Below are positions 1 through 10,399 of a DNA stretch of 64,000 nt, piece after piece. Position 1 is the stretch's first letter; each line of letters starts with the position of its first letter. The stretch covers positions 29,924,001 through 29,988,000 of the forward strand of contig JBAIAC010000010.1 in the NCBI GenBank assembly GCA_037349315.1. Reading direction: 5' to 3'. Both the position numbers and the translations under genes were made by a program. This stretch comes from Chelydra serpentina (taxonomy: Eukaryota > Chordata > Testudines > Chelydridae). The notes below the pieces were generated by a model. The model worked only from the letters and a program-made list of their open reading frames with translations. It was not told where the DNA came from and did not search any database.

Positions 1-468
1 CCCTTCCCCCCCTCAGCGTGGCAGCTCCAGGGAACCAAATATGCCCGCGAACCGCTCAGCGTGAACGGCTCGCCTACCCTCCCCCCCCTCCGCGTGGCCG
101 CTCCAGGGAACCAAATATGCCCGCGAACCGCTCAGCGTGAACGGCTCGCCTACCCTTCCCCCCCTCAGCGTGGCCGCTCCAGGGAACCAAAAATGCCCGC
201 GAACCGCTCAGCGTGAACGGCTCGCCTACCCTTCCCCCCCCTCAGCGTGGCCGCTCCAGGGAACCAAATATGCCCGCGAACCGCTCAGCGTGAACGGCTC
301 GCCTACCCTCCCCCCCCTCCGTGTGGCCGCTCCAGGGAACCAAATATGCCCGCGAACCGCTCAGCGTGAACGGCTCGCCTACCCTCCCCCCCCTCCGCGT
401 GGCTGCTCTAGGGAATCAAAAATGCCCGCGAACCGCTCAGCGTGAACGGCTCGCCTATCCTATCCCCG
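1..468. repeat. Minisatellite of 76-bp GC-rich units
   Basis: Six units of 76 bp (one of 77) can be aligned on the shared words ccagggaacca, cccgcgaaccgctcagcg and tgaacggctcgcctaccc. The run of three G's before aacc recurs near 30, 106, 182, 259, 335 and 411. A seventh, diverged unit follows from about 421 and fades by about 510. Units differ by only a few bases, mainly in the C run and in CCTCAGCG versus CCTCCGCG, so the array is young or homogenised. The period is not a multiple of three, and the open frames across it on plus follow from its composition. The array continues beyond the left edge. Confidence 0.95.
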
Positions 469-602
469 GTTTAGCGTTGCCGGTCCCCGGGACTGTCCCT
501 ACCCGCGCACCGATATGTACTACTGGTTTTGCTCCCGACCCCCTACCACCACGCGTTAACGTAAACAGCCGGGTGTCTGTCTGTCTAAGGGGAAAAGGAA
601 GC

Positions 603-935
603 ATGCAGTATACTAATTATACCACTCATTCGAACCAGGACCCCATGACTGATATCACTCTGATGAGGATTACCGAGACAGAGAAATACTGCATGCTGCG
701 TCAATGCAAGCAAACCCCGGGGCCGTATGCTGCCATGCTATGCAAGGCAATGATACCAGAGTACCTGCTGCTCGCATGGCGCGGGAAAGTATCCTACCAT
801 GGAGGAGACAATAAGGCAGCTCTCCCAGTGAACGTGCTAAACAAGCTATCGCTGTACCTTCAAGACAGCTTCTCTGAGATCTCTGCTGGTGATTACACCT
901 CTATCCCCATACATATTGACAGACTTTTCGAATAG
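603..935 (+). CDS. Short ORF with weak resemblance to a BEN domain
   Basis: This 110-residue ORF starts at the first ATG after the tandem array. The frame is open further upstream, but only through array sequence, so 603 is the better start. Residues about 38-95 contain TPGPYAAMLCKAMIPEYLL, then a Gly/Lys/Tyr turn, then NKAALP and a Leu-rich helix ending in YLQDSF. That order, a helix followed by a G..KAALP-like motif and a second helix, resembles the BEN DNA-binding fold, but I cannot confirm it. A polyadenylation-like signal lies about 90 bases after the stop, so it may be a complete 3' exon. It converges on the Myb/SANT-like ORF. A host exon caught in the repeat, or a chance ORF, remain possible. 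The BEN assignment is inference from pattern only. Confidence 0.4.
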   Translation: MQYTNYTTHSNQDPMTDITLMRITETEKYCMLRQCKQTPGPYAAMLCKAMIPEYLLLAWRGKVSYHGGDNKAALPVNVLNKLSLYLQDSFSEISAGDYTSIPIHIDRLFE

Positions 936-1012
936 TTGCACGGGAAAGCGACTCCAAGGTGAAGCGCATAAGGCCAATGAAGCCACAGTTACAGAGCGCT
1001 AACACACCATAA

Positions 1013-1705
1013 CTATTGTATTGAAAATAAATGTCTAAAACACTGACCTGATGATCCCTCTCCTGATTCCTGGTCAGGAATGCTGCCTTGGGAGTGTTCG
1101 AAGGGCAGCGCAGTCAGGGTCAGGAATAGTTCCTGGCTGTCGGGGAAATCTCCAGGGTGACCGCTCTCGATTGCCTCGTCCCCCTGCCCTCCTTCCTCTT
1201 CTTCGCCGTCAGCGAAAACCTCCTCCGATGTGTCCGTAGAATGGACCCCATCATCGGTGTCCACGGACACTGGTGGGGTAGTTGTTGCCGCACCACCGAG
1301 CATGGCGTGCAGTGCCTCGTAATATCGGCAAGTCTGAGGCGCTGAGCCGGAGCGTCCGTTGGACTCTTTGGTCTTTTGGTACGCCTGACGTAGCTCCTTG
1401 ATTTTGACGCGGCACTGCGTAGCATCCCGGCTGTACCCTCTCTCCGTCATAGCCTGTGAAATCTTCTCGTAAATTTTGGCATTCCGTCTTTTTGAACGGA
1501 GCTCGGCTAGGATCGATTCATCGCCCCACACAGCGATGAGATCCAAAACCTCACGATCACTCCATGTTGGAGCTCTCTTTCTATTCAGTGATGGCATCGA
1601 AACCACCGCTGTAGAGCTCTGCATCATTGCCAGTGCTGCTGAGCTCGCCACTATGTCCAAAGAGGCAATGGGATTCAAAATGGCCACAGAGGAAAAAGCA
1701 TTCAA
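1013..1705 (-). CDS. Myb/SANT-like (trihelix) DNA-binding protein of a Harbinger transposon, first exon
   Basis: This 230-residue ORF has a Myb/SANT-like domain at about residues 45-137. It starts with APTWSDREVLDLIAVWGD, keeps the spaced Trp residues and the basic SKRRNAK stretch, then GYSRDATQCRVKIKELRQAY, and ends in TCRYYEALHAML. This is the Myb_DNA-bind_4 type. An acidic linker follows at about 150-182. In Harbinger elements this protein binds the element ends and helps bring the transposase to the nucleus and target. The coding frame probably leaves the ORF at a splice donor after residue 219-220. The last ten residues would then be intron read-through, and the family's basic, coiled second exon is not seen downstream. 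The domain carries no stop or frameshift, unlike the related copy at 21379-21858. The start could instead be Met27, Met28 or Met37. A domesticated host gene is a less likely alternative. Confidence 0.85.
   Translation of the reverse strand: MNAFSSVAILNPIASLDIVASSAALAMMQSSTAVVSMPSLNRKRAPTWSDREVLDLIAVWGDESILAELRSKRRNAKIYEKISQAMTERGYSRDATQCRVKIKELRQAYQKTKESNGRSGSAPQTCRYYEALHAMLGGAATTTPPVSVDTDDGVHSTDTSEEVFADGEEEEGGQGDEAIESGHPGDFPDSQELFLTLTALPFEHSQGSIPDQESGEGSSGQCFRHLFSIQ
1026..1031 (+). promoter_or_regulatory. AATAAA polyadenylation-like signal
   Basis: A canonical AATAAA lies 91 bases after the stop of the BEN-like ORF, a plausible 3'-UTR distance. It also lies within the predicted intron of the minus-strand Myb/SANT-like gene, so a transcript ending here would be antisense to that intron. 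The hexamer is common by chance in AT-rich DNA. Confidence 0.35.
1040..1050 (-). promoter_or_regulatory. Predicted splice donor of the Myb/SANT-like gene
   Basis: On minus, the sequence at the end of the Ser-Gly-rich stretch reads CAG|GTCAGT, a strong vertebrate donor, with GT at 1047-1046. From memory of homologous turtle proteins, the family continues from this Ser-Ser-Gly position into a second exon beginning with a Ser/Pro-rich then basic sequence. The stop at 1013 would then be intronic. Confidence 0.55.
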
Positions 1706-2018
1706 ATTTTCGCGGGGATTTCTCTGAGTGGCAGGTCAGAGCATCCGAGTACACAATACTGCCCTGAGCGTCCACCGAGTGGTGCACTGTGGGATAGCTC
1801 CCGGAGCTATTACCGTCGAATTCCGTCCACAGTACCTCGCATTCGACATGCCCATTTCGAATTTGGCGCTACTCCCCTCGTCAGGGTGGAGTACCGAAAT
1901 CGATTCAAGGAGCCCTTAATGTCGAAATAAACTGCTTCCTAATGTGGACGGGTGAGGGATTAAATCGAGTTAACGCTGATAAATTCGACATAAAGTCCTA
2001 GTGTAGACCTGGCCTAAG

Positions 2019-2318
2019 GCATTTCATTTCTGAAAATGAGACTGTTATGCAAATTATCAGGCTACAGCACATCATCTAGACTTACCAACATCCACATTGC
2101 TAGCGCAATTCTGTTTACCCAGACTGGGAGACTCGCTGTCAGCTACAGAGTAGCCATACCAGAGCTACACTGAGGTGCTGCAGCAAATGTTTACTGTGAT
2201 TCAAATGCCAGCACTCTTCCTTCTGAGCCAATACTGAATGCTCCAGAATGGTACTAGTAAGGGACGTCAGAGGGGTTGTCTTTTGAATAAGAAACAAAAC
2301 TGATATCTTGACCACTTA
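2019..2318. other. Unique sequence between two elements
   Basis: AT-rich, non-repetitive sequence between the TAA flank of the Harbinger element and the target duplication of the LTR. I see no ORF, repeat or signal of note. Confidence 0.6.
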
Positions 2319-2323
2319 GGGTC

Positions 2324-3434
2324 TGTCAGGGTTCCCTCCCCACTCTGAACTCTAGGATACAGTCGTGGGGACCCGCATGAAAGACCCCCTACGCTTATTT
2401 CTACCATCTTAGGTTAAAAACTCCCCAAGGTACAAATTCTACCTTGTACCTTGAAAAAAAAAAAGTAACTGCTGCCACCACCAAGTGATTTAAACAAGAA
2501 CCAGGGAAAAGGACCACTTGGAGTTTCCCTTACACCCCTTTTCCTGGGGAGACTTGAGAATAATCTCCTAACCAATTGGTACAAAGTGATCAAAGACCCA
2601 ATCCCTGGGTCTTAGAACAATGGAAAAATCAGTCAGGTTCTTAAAAGAAGGATTTTATTAAAAAAGAAAGGTAAAAATCATCTCTGTAAAATCAAGATGG
2701 CAAATAACTTTACAGGGTACTCAAATTCAAAACTCAGAGGATCCCCTCTCTGGGCAAAATGTTAAAGTTACAGAAAAACAGGAATAATACCTCCCCCTAA
2801 CACTGGGAAAATTCAAACTACAGAAAACAGGAATAAACCTCCCTTTTAGCACAGGGAAAATTCCACAAGCAAAACACAAAAAAACCTAATGCAATGTCTA
2901 CCTTACTTGTTGTAATATTGGAGATTTGGTTGAGGATGGGCTGGAGGAGATGGATTTCTGCCCAGTTCCTCTCTTAGGGTAGGTCTATACTTACGCGTCC
3001 CATCGGAGGCGCGCGATCGATGTTCTGGGTTCGATTTATCGCGTCTTGTCAAGACGCGATAAATCGAACCAGGAAGTGCTCCGTCGTCGACGCTGGTAAT
3101 CCAGCTCGACGAACGGAGTAGGCGGAGTCGACGGGGGAGCCTGCGCGCCGCGTCTGGACCCCGGGTAAGTGCTTTTTCATTCGAACTAAGGTACTTCGAC
3201 TTCAGCTACGTTATTCACGTAGCTGAAGTTGCGTACCTTAGTTCGACGGGGGGGGTAGTGTAGACCTAGCCTTAGTCCCAAGAGAGAACAAACAAAACCT
3301 TCCCCCTCCCAAGATTTGAAAGTATCTTGTCCCCTTATTGGTCCTTTTGGTCAGGTGCCAGCCAGGTTACCTGAGCTTCTTAACCCTTTACAGGTAAGGA
3401 GGACTCTTAACCCCTTAGCTGTATGTTTATGACA
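2324..3434 (-). mobile_element. Solo LTR of an endogenous retroelement, split by a MITE
   Basis: The element runs from TGTCAGGGTTCC to GTTTATGACA, so it has the TG...CA ends of an LTR. It is flanked on both sides by the five-base duplication GGGTC (2319-2323 and 3435-3439). No internal retroviral genes are present, so it is a solo LTR left by recombination. Orientation is inferred from an AATAAA on minus at 2654-2659. The 295-bp MITE at 2977-3271 interrupts it, leaving about 816 bp of LTR. It resembles a long LTR family common in turtle assemblies as I recall it. The exact family is unconfirmed. Confidence 0.82.
2977..3271. mobile_element. Harbinger-type MITE nested in the LTR
   Basis: The ends are gggtaggtctatact and agtgtagacctagcc, imperfect inverted repeats flanked by TTA on both sides (2974-2976 and 3272-3274). 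This matches Harbinger target choice and the right terminus at 2001-2015. The interior has no ORF but holds two strong hairpins: perfect 20-base arms at 3028-3047 and 3051-3070, and near-perfect arms of about 30 bases at 3181-3211 and 3217-3246. It must have depended on a transposase from elsewhere. Confidence 0.87.
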
Positions 3435-3499
3435 GGGTCATTGAAGATACAATCTCATGACACATTCTGTAAGGGCACGAGAACTCCTGGGGTGGGGTG

Positions 3500-3645
3500 A
3501 ACTTCCCTTATGGGCATCCTATTGTCCATTAATAGGGTTTAATGCCTCCCTCTAAAGCATCTGGTACTGGTCAGAGACAGGATATTGGACTAGATGGACT
3601 ATTGGTCTGTGTGGGGCAATTCCGACATTCCTAACCTCAGTGTCG
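3500..3645 (+). mobile_element. CR1 LINE 3'-end fragment
   Basis: The stretch around 3560-3640 reads like the CR1 3' UTR (tggtactggtcagagacag, then gactagatggactattggtc). Compared with the better copies at 11513-11788 and 48815-49097 it is diverged and lacks the final TTCTTATG motif. Its 5' limit is uncertain. Confidence 0.6.
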
Positions 3646-4734
3646 TGACCAAATTCCAATAATATTCTGCTTTTCTAAATTCCTCTCTGCCATTTCAATC
3701 AGATATGGTATTATCCTTCACTTTTTGTTCTAAATTCTCATGTAGTTGTGTGCTGTTAAACAGCTGCTGCATTTCAGAGTGGGTGAAGCAATCCATGTCC
3801 CTCCCTTCCTTACTTCCCATGGGCATGTAAAACATTGTGAGATTAAAGGTGATGTAGAAATGGAAAAATATTATTAGCAAAATAACCTACATACTTTCCA
3901 CTAAATTTAAAATCTCTGCAAGTGTGCTCACCTTAGCAACGGATAATGACATATCTAAAAATTGCCACAATAGCAGGCAGCCACACATGTAGCATAATAG
4001 CCCTCCTGTACTAATAATGCCATCTCCGTGTTCCATTCTTGGGATAAAATGGAGAACTAGATAGCTATTTTATAAAACAAGGGGCAGGATTATTAAACTT
4101 TTGAGAGCTGAAACAGTTGACCAGGGAACATTTATGTGTCATTTGAAGGATGGCACCTTCCACCAAGGCAGCATAATCCACACAGAGAACAGCAGGGTAT
4201 CAGAACTGGCCGTATAATAAATTGGAATCCTTGAGTGAGTCTGAAACCTTCCGAGACTGAGAGCACTGGCAGCACTTTCCCTTTTACAAATGAGAAATTA
4301 TTACTATTAACTGAGATACACTGATGCACAGGATGCACTCCAAGACAGCCACAGACAGCTCATTAATTATTATTGTATGGTTAGAGAGAGGAAGAAGTAT
4401 TATGTGATCTAAACAAAGACCCGTACTATACAATGCCACAAGAGCCAGAGAAAACAATTTTCAATCAATATGAGAGTGCAATGCTCTTTGGAAAAAAAAA
4501 TTAACACTCTTGCATGTAAACCCTTCTCTTCCTCTTTTGTGTGGCTATATATACAGGATACTGTACATCTGAATTAACTGGAATTGTATAGTAGGCCTGT
4601 CCACCCCTACCCATTGTTGACAGCCTCATCCTCCTTGTTTCTGATATACATAGTACATACCATACAATAAAATAGCAATAATGGTCCTTCTCGCCATACT
4701 CCTGGGTGGATTAGTGGGACTTATTTAGGTTTAT
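3646..4734. other. Non-coding, mostly unique DNA
   Basis: No recognisable gene or repeat. Open frames here are short (under 70 codons), show no known motifs and fit chance. Confidence 0.6.
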
Positions 4735-4990
4735 TTATTTATAGCTTTTCCATAATCCCAATCACTGCTGTATCTGAACATTTTACAAATATTAATAAAC
4801 TTATCCTCATAATATTGCTGTTAGGAATGGAAAGGAAATATTATCATTCCAATTTGCAGAAGAGGAACTGAGTCAGAGGGAGATTAAATGACTTGCCCAA
4901 AGTCACTCAGGAAATCTGGGGCAGAGCTGAGAACAGACCTCAAGCCTGAGTCCTAGTCCAGTGCCTTAACCACAAGACCATTCACTTTCA
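4735..4990 (-). mobile_element. MIR-type (CORE) SINE
   Basis: Conserved MIR words appear in order: gaactgagtcagagggagat, gacttgcccaaagtcactca, ggcagagctgagaacagacc, and tgccttaaccacaagaccat at the right. The tRNA-like head is at the right end, so the SINE lies on minus. It is old and diverged, with a poorly defined tail near 4735. Confidence 0.65.
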
Positions 4991-6671
4991 TACAGAGGGG
5001 AGACAGGGTAACAAAAGGTTGGCTAAAACCATTTCCAGACACTAATTATTGTAGCTTTGGGACATTCTGGAACTCTGCATCTCTCAGTTCCTTTGATCTA
5101 CCTTCTGTCCTTGATCCTCCTTCATCAGTTTTCCCAGGCTGCTCTGATTACCTCTCTCAGAGCCATTCCACTCCCATCTTTCAGCTCCTGCTGCTTCAAG
5201 CTGCTCTCTTTCAGCTCCTGTTCTGTCAAGCCAAACTACTCCTTCTCTGCTCTTCCCTCTCCATTACCTGATGATGCGTTATCTCTGTTTCTCTGTATCT
5301 TCCACTTGTCACAGCTCCTCTCTTTACATAATTTAGTATCTCCTCCAGGTATACATAGTACTCTATAATTGGACCACATGAAAATCTTTGTCACTAGCAC
5401 TTGAAACAAGGTGGAATACAATATAGCGTAGCAAAATTTTTATTTTAGTGCAATACACCCCCAAACAAAACCACCCCCACAACAATTCTGTGCCACCAGT
5501 TGAAACTGCGGTGCTACATAATATAGTGATACAACAGTTATATGCCTATCCCCATTACCCTTTCTGTGGTACAGGAAATAGTAAACCAAGCAAATGATTT
5601 ACTCTACGTATTTCTCCAATAACAGGTCCTACTCCTTTCTTCCCTGAGACCATAAAGTACCTGTGAACCAGAATTTAACTTTCCACTTCGTGTCAAAACA
5701 CCATGGAAAAAAAACCCCACTAGCAGAGTTTCTTAACTTTGGCGAATGCCACTTCTTAATGAGTGCCATAATTATTATTTAATGAGTGTTATAATTCATG
5801 AACCTCTTGTCCAACTGATCTCAAATTTAGTAGACATTTTATTTCATCCACAAACCTAATCTTCCAGTTTTGAAGTTGATATTCCTCTGTGATTTTCTGA
5901 GGGAGGGGAGCAAGTTGGATTTATAATATGAACTCAGTACAACCTTCACTATGTAGCAGCCTGTCCACTATAACAAAACACACAAATACTGAAACTATTG
6001 CAAACTGTTGCCAATTTTTTTTTAAAGAACCATCCAGAGAAATATTTCCTTGTTTCTTTCAATTGCCCCCCAAATCACAGTCCCAGTGCATTTATACCAA
6101 ATTATGTATATCATAAAGGTTTTATTGGCATGACTGTTGGATGGTCACTTTATGCACAAATGAGTGCCAACAGAATCTTTATAATACACTGCACCATCAT
6201 GTTTTAATAGGCCACGTTTCACTAAAATAAATCTTGTAGGTATATTTTAGAGATTATTTTAGAAAATGTTATTGATATGAAAAATACTATTCCTCTCCCT
6301 GAAAAGCCAGGCTCTCTGAGTACCATGAGTCCAATTGTACAGGTTTCTGATAGAGAGAAATATTACAATCAATACCTTTTATAAACCACTTAAAATTACC
6401 TAAAATAGCTTATTTATACACGCAATGTATCGTTTTAAAGTCCTTGCAATCTACCAGGGCAAAAACAAAGCTTTAGAAATTTGGGGAAGGGTATTTCTGG
6501 CTTTACAAAGATGTAAAGGTCCTGTTTCTAGCTTGGAGATACTGGACTTTGAACCTGTGACTAGTCCAGGGGTGAACATTGCTTGTCCTGGGCCTCAGGC
6601 CAGTGTAATTTTGGGGCAGAAATTCCACATTTGGGGAAAGCAAGAAACATTTCTTTGGCAGTTTCATTTTT
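4991..6671. other. Non-coding, mostly unique DNA
   Basis: No gene or clear repeat. The longest frame, 5057-5368 on plus, gives a Ser/Leu-rich peptide from CT-rich sequence with no domain. Short A runs are the only low-complexity features. Confidence 0.6.
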
Positions 6672-6680
6672 AAGTGGTGG

Positions 6681-6791
6681 GCTAGGGTTGCAGCCCTCCA
6701 GGATTGCCCTGGAGTCTCCAGGAATTAAAGATTAATTTTTAATTAAATATTATGTGATTAGATCTCCAGGAATACGCCAACCAAAATTGAC
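6681..6791. mobile_element. Small non-autonomous transposon with 9-bp flanking duplication
   Basis: The sequence starts gctagggttgcagccctcca and runs through cctggagtctccagg and gatctccaggaat to caaccaaaattgac. It is flanked by AAGTGGTGG at 6672-6680 and 6792-6800. This matches a short reptile repeat that I recall with agggttgcc...ggcaaccct ends, of which the right end is decayed here. The superfamily is not certain. An 8-bp reading of the duplication would suggest hAT. Confidence 0.55.
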
Positions 6792-6800
6792 AAGTGGTGG

Positions 6801-8289
6801 CTGTTAGATGCTGCACAGAAATCTGAACACTTGGAAGTAGATTCTGAGGAGGTGGATTGTTCAGGTGAGGTAGAATTGTTTAGGTGAGGTAGCCAAAGAT
6901 GCATAAATGTAATCGATCACACAGCTCTTAAATTGTTGAACCATGTGATAAATTGATCTCAAGGCTATTGCGACTACATATATAATGTGTTTATACATTA
7001 CACACACACACACACACACTATAATAGACAATTTTACATAAGCCTGTAAACCCTTTCCCTCTGAAATTACAAAGAGAAACAGGCAAATACGAATCCAGTA
7101 CCATCAATGTACACAGCAACCCAATTTGTAATTTGTTTTGCATGATGTGTATGGCACTATACATTTTAAATAGCAAGTATTCCACTGTGAGGGAGATACA
7201 ACAATGTGCCTTGTCATAAAATGTTATACACATCCAACACATTCTGCCCATTGTATTTCAAGCTTCTTCACTCCACAGATCCTTGTGTTCTAAACGCAAT
7301 TATTGTAGATTATTTTAATTTGGCATTGTTTGTGTTAAAAGAAATGTTATTTTGATTGATCAGCAAAAGTCTACAAGCTGCAGTAAAGGCAATTATGTCT
7401 GACATAGGGACATTATAGAAATCTATAACCTGAACCTTTAAAGCCTGACTTGAACCATCAAGTTTGACTTATGAGACCAGTTACAACACTGCTTCATGCA
7501 AAAAGCATTAGGTTAATGCTGGATCAGGCAGTTTTGCCAAACATGCACTGGCATAATTAATCAAGAATATTTCAGAAACTGATTGCCTGCAAGAGGTTAT
7601 TGATTTCCTGTCACGACATGTTTTCCTTATGAGGTGCTACAATGCTATGTATCTGAGATGTTTTGGCATGTATTTTTCAGTGACTAAGCCTTGATCTCTC
7701 TTCCTGGATTTCTGCCATTGGTGCATTGACATCTGAAACTACTCATGTTTGACAGCCTCATGCATGAGCTATGTGGCTTCCAAGTTGGATGGGATTAGTA
7801 TAGGAGACTTTCTGAATACTTCAAGTTTAATTGAAAGCAGATAAATACAAGGGTCTCAAGAGGGTGGCATACTTCTTACAAATGGCATCACATTAAATCA
7901 TACACACACACTTAGAATGAGAAAAATTTCAGTGTTAAGCAGTGTAGTATTCTCAAGAAATGTTTTAATATAGATGAATAATTCTGATAATGACACATCT
8001 TCCTAAGCTATGAATTTCCTGCATGATTGCAAGTGGGCATATGCCAAGTACACCTTGGCACACACACTTTCTGGGGAACAGCATTTTTTATTGTGATGGA
8101 AGGTGTTTTGCCTTTCATCCAAACTTTTATTAAGGCATTATTTGATTTCTTTTGTTAACCATCCCGGCTGTATTATGATACCTAACACAAACGACTAATG
8201 AATGCAATCTTAAAGTTGTACAGTTACAATTAAAAATGTCAGAAAATATGAAAGATAAGGTTTCCCTAACGGAATAGATTCAGACACAT

Positions 8290-8322
<33 letters not shown>

Positions 8323-8440
8323 GAGAATTTTGTTTTTCTTGTTAAATGTGCAATTTAATATATGTTGAGCATATTTATGTACTAGTAAGTGAAAGCCTGT
8401 GTCACACAGATGTAATTAGTAAATTCACGTGTGTAAAAGA
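6801..8440. other. Non-coding, AT-rich DNA with short microsatellites
   Basis: Contains a CA run at 7001-7019 and an AT run passing into a GA run at about 8289-8323. No gene-like ORF or recognisable interspersed repeat. Confidence 0.6.
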
Positions 8441-8444
8441 GCTC

Positions 8445-8600
8445 AAAATTGTGGAGAATATAAAAATTGGATCATAACAGACCACAGATCCCAGTGATGA
8501 CTGTACCTTGGTGATATTCTGAACAAAAAGAGCTCTCAATCATTCTTGTACCTCTTTCCAGCACTGACTAAACAGACATTGTAGGCTGCAGAAGGATGTT
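8445..8600 (+). repeat. Copy 1 of a diverged direct duplication
   Basis: This stretch is repeated in direct orientation about 515 bases downstream. Shared words in order include caaaattg, aaactggat/aaattggat, taacagac, ccagtgat, ctgaacaaaaagac/agc, and aacagacatt with taggct. Gaps and substitutions are frequent, so the duplication is old. No TE family is recognised. Confidence 0.6.
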
Positions 8601-8957
8601 TGGTGTTATTGCATGTGCTGCAGTGAGGGACTATGTATATTTGGGGTATTGTGTATGCTTGTGGTGGTGGTGTATGGGTGGCTGTGTTGATTTGTGTCTA
8701 GAGGAATTGTGCTGGGAGAACTGGTGTTGATCTGTGCAGGTGGCAGTTGGGTACATGGGTATGGCCATTGGACCAAGTAATCCACCAGCAGTGCAGTGTC
8801 CGTCATACAAACAATGAAATTGTTGCTTCCAAATTAGTTGTAGAGTAAGGATAATGATTGGTTGAGTTACTTCTGATATCACAATGGTCTAGAACTTTTG
8901 CCATGGCATAGATTCATGCCTTACTATATCTGTACAGTGCTCAAGTGTAATTCATAA

Positions 8958-9112
8958 AGTCAAAATTGAGAGTTTAAAAACTGGATGGTAACAGACAGCA
9001 AATTCCAGTGATCACTGAACCTGGTGATCGTCTGAACAAAAAGACCTTTCAACCATGCTAGTAACTGCTTCCATCGCTTTACACTGACTCAACAGACATT
9101 TTAGGCTCCAGA
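8958..9112 (+). repeat. Copy 2 of a diverged direct duplication
   Basis: Matches copy 1 at 8445-8600 across most of its length, with an insertion near 9060-9080. The roughly 360 bases between the copies hold TGG-rich and AT-rich unique sequence. A local tandem duplication or two copies of an unknown interspersed repeat are both possible. Confidence 0.6.
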
Positions 9113-9439
9113 GTGACACACAGAATGACATTAGTGGAATATGATTATATAGATTTACTATATACTAGATAGGAAACATGCCTGTATGTTGCTGTATGAA
9201 GCTTATCTTTTGCATTTCCTTTCTTTTTTTAGCTTTTAACTGTGCAAACATAATGTTGCTTTAATGTAGATTATGAGCTTGACACATTCTCTTGATGGAA
9301 AACGGACTGTTGGTCTCTGATGTCAGAAAGCCCACCCAGAAGGATGGGTGCAATATGGGAAGATCCCTGCAATACAGTCCAAAAAGCTGTGCAAAGAGGC
9401 GAGTTGTGGGTGAAACCATTTTGCCATATTACCTGTAGC

Positions 9440-9600
9440 ATTCACCATACTTTGTACTTCTATCAGACCCTTCACCTCAGAATCTTGAAGCATTTCATAA
9501 ACAATTTTCATAACAGCTTTGTGAAGTAGATAGGGACAAAGAAGAACAGGGAGGTCACATAAAGGCTATAGTTAGGTGTGTTAACCACTAGCCTACGTTC
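9440..9600 (-). mobile_element. Probable old MIR-type SINE fragment
   Basis: Weak MIR-like order: agcatttcataaacaatttt, a gtgaagtagatagg block, agggaggtcacataaagg, then gtgttaaccactagcct. It is less conserved than the copies at 4735, 10400 and 11345. Confidence 0.4.
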
Positions 9601-10399
9601 CCTTCCTATTAGTAATTATGTTGTGCATAAATGCACATCTGCCTTGGAGATTATGGAAATACTGTGGGTTTGGGTGGCAAAAGATTGTCCGATGTCTAGA
9701 TAGATTTCAAATTGCTAGCTTACACCCCTGTGTTGTTGCTATTAAAACAATCATAGTAATTACAACGTACACCCATGCCTTGTTTAATAAGTCTTATCCT
9801 TTTGTATCGTCTCTTCTGCCTCGTGTACAGTACTTTTTATTTGGTTACTAACCTTCATATTAACTAGTCTGCGGACAGTGTATATTATATTATGAGGCAA
9901 GTTGGTTAGCTACCATTCCACTAACTTTTCAGATATTTAGTGCACTGAACAAACCAAGGACCTACTGAGTGTAGTTTTCTTCTCGGGTCTTTTTCAGCCC
10001 AAAGGAAACCTTTTAGCTCTGTACCCACGCACGAAATAAAGGTGGCAAATTTTTCCTCTCACTATTATAATGGTTCAACAGCAGAACTGCTATACAGAAA
10101 TTTTCAGCTGTATGCCAATCCTTAAATCATTTCTTCATTTATGGAAAGGTGACTCCTCTACTTCCCATATTGAGTGTCTCATTACAGGCAGAGAGGCACA
10201 GCTGGAGCCACTTCCCACAAAACCAATCCAAACTAAACCAGTATCCCAGGCAGATTGGACAGGCCCCAAGGACTGAAAGAGACCCTATCTATCCCACAAT
10301 CCGTATTGGATCATCAGTGATAGCCTCCTAACAATTCCTAATGGTGACTGCACATTTTTATTAATACTTAAAAGGCTTTATATGAACTTTTCATTTGTT
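9601..10399. other. Non-coding, mostly unique DNA
   Basis: No recognisable gene or repeat. Frames of 60-77 codons lack start context, domains or codon bias. Confidence 0.6.

Larger units (their letters stand above)
1..2015. mobile_element. Right part of a Harbinger-type DNA transposon, left end outside the window
   Basis: The right terminus reads agtgtagacctggcc at 2001-2015 and is followed by TAA, the three-base target (TWA) typical of Harbinger elements. The MITE at 2977-3271 has nearly the same terminus and is flanked by TTA on both sides. Inside the unit are a Myb/SANT-like ORF on minus, which is the accessory gene of Harbinger elements, a convergent plus-strand ORF, and a tandem array running off the left edge. 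No transposase is visible in the part present. Whether the array and the plus-strand ORF belong to the same element as the Myb/SANT-like ORF cannot be settled without the missing left end. Confidence 0.65.

Noticed and set aside
1..468. CRISPR array
   Set aside because: The units are directly adjacent with no unique spacers, and the DNA is vertebrate.
137..602. Open frames on plus through the 76-bp array
   Set aside because: They arise from stop-free GC-rich repeats. The period of 76 shifts frame each unit, so no repeated peptide is conserved.
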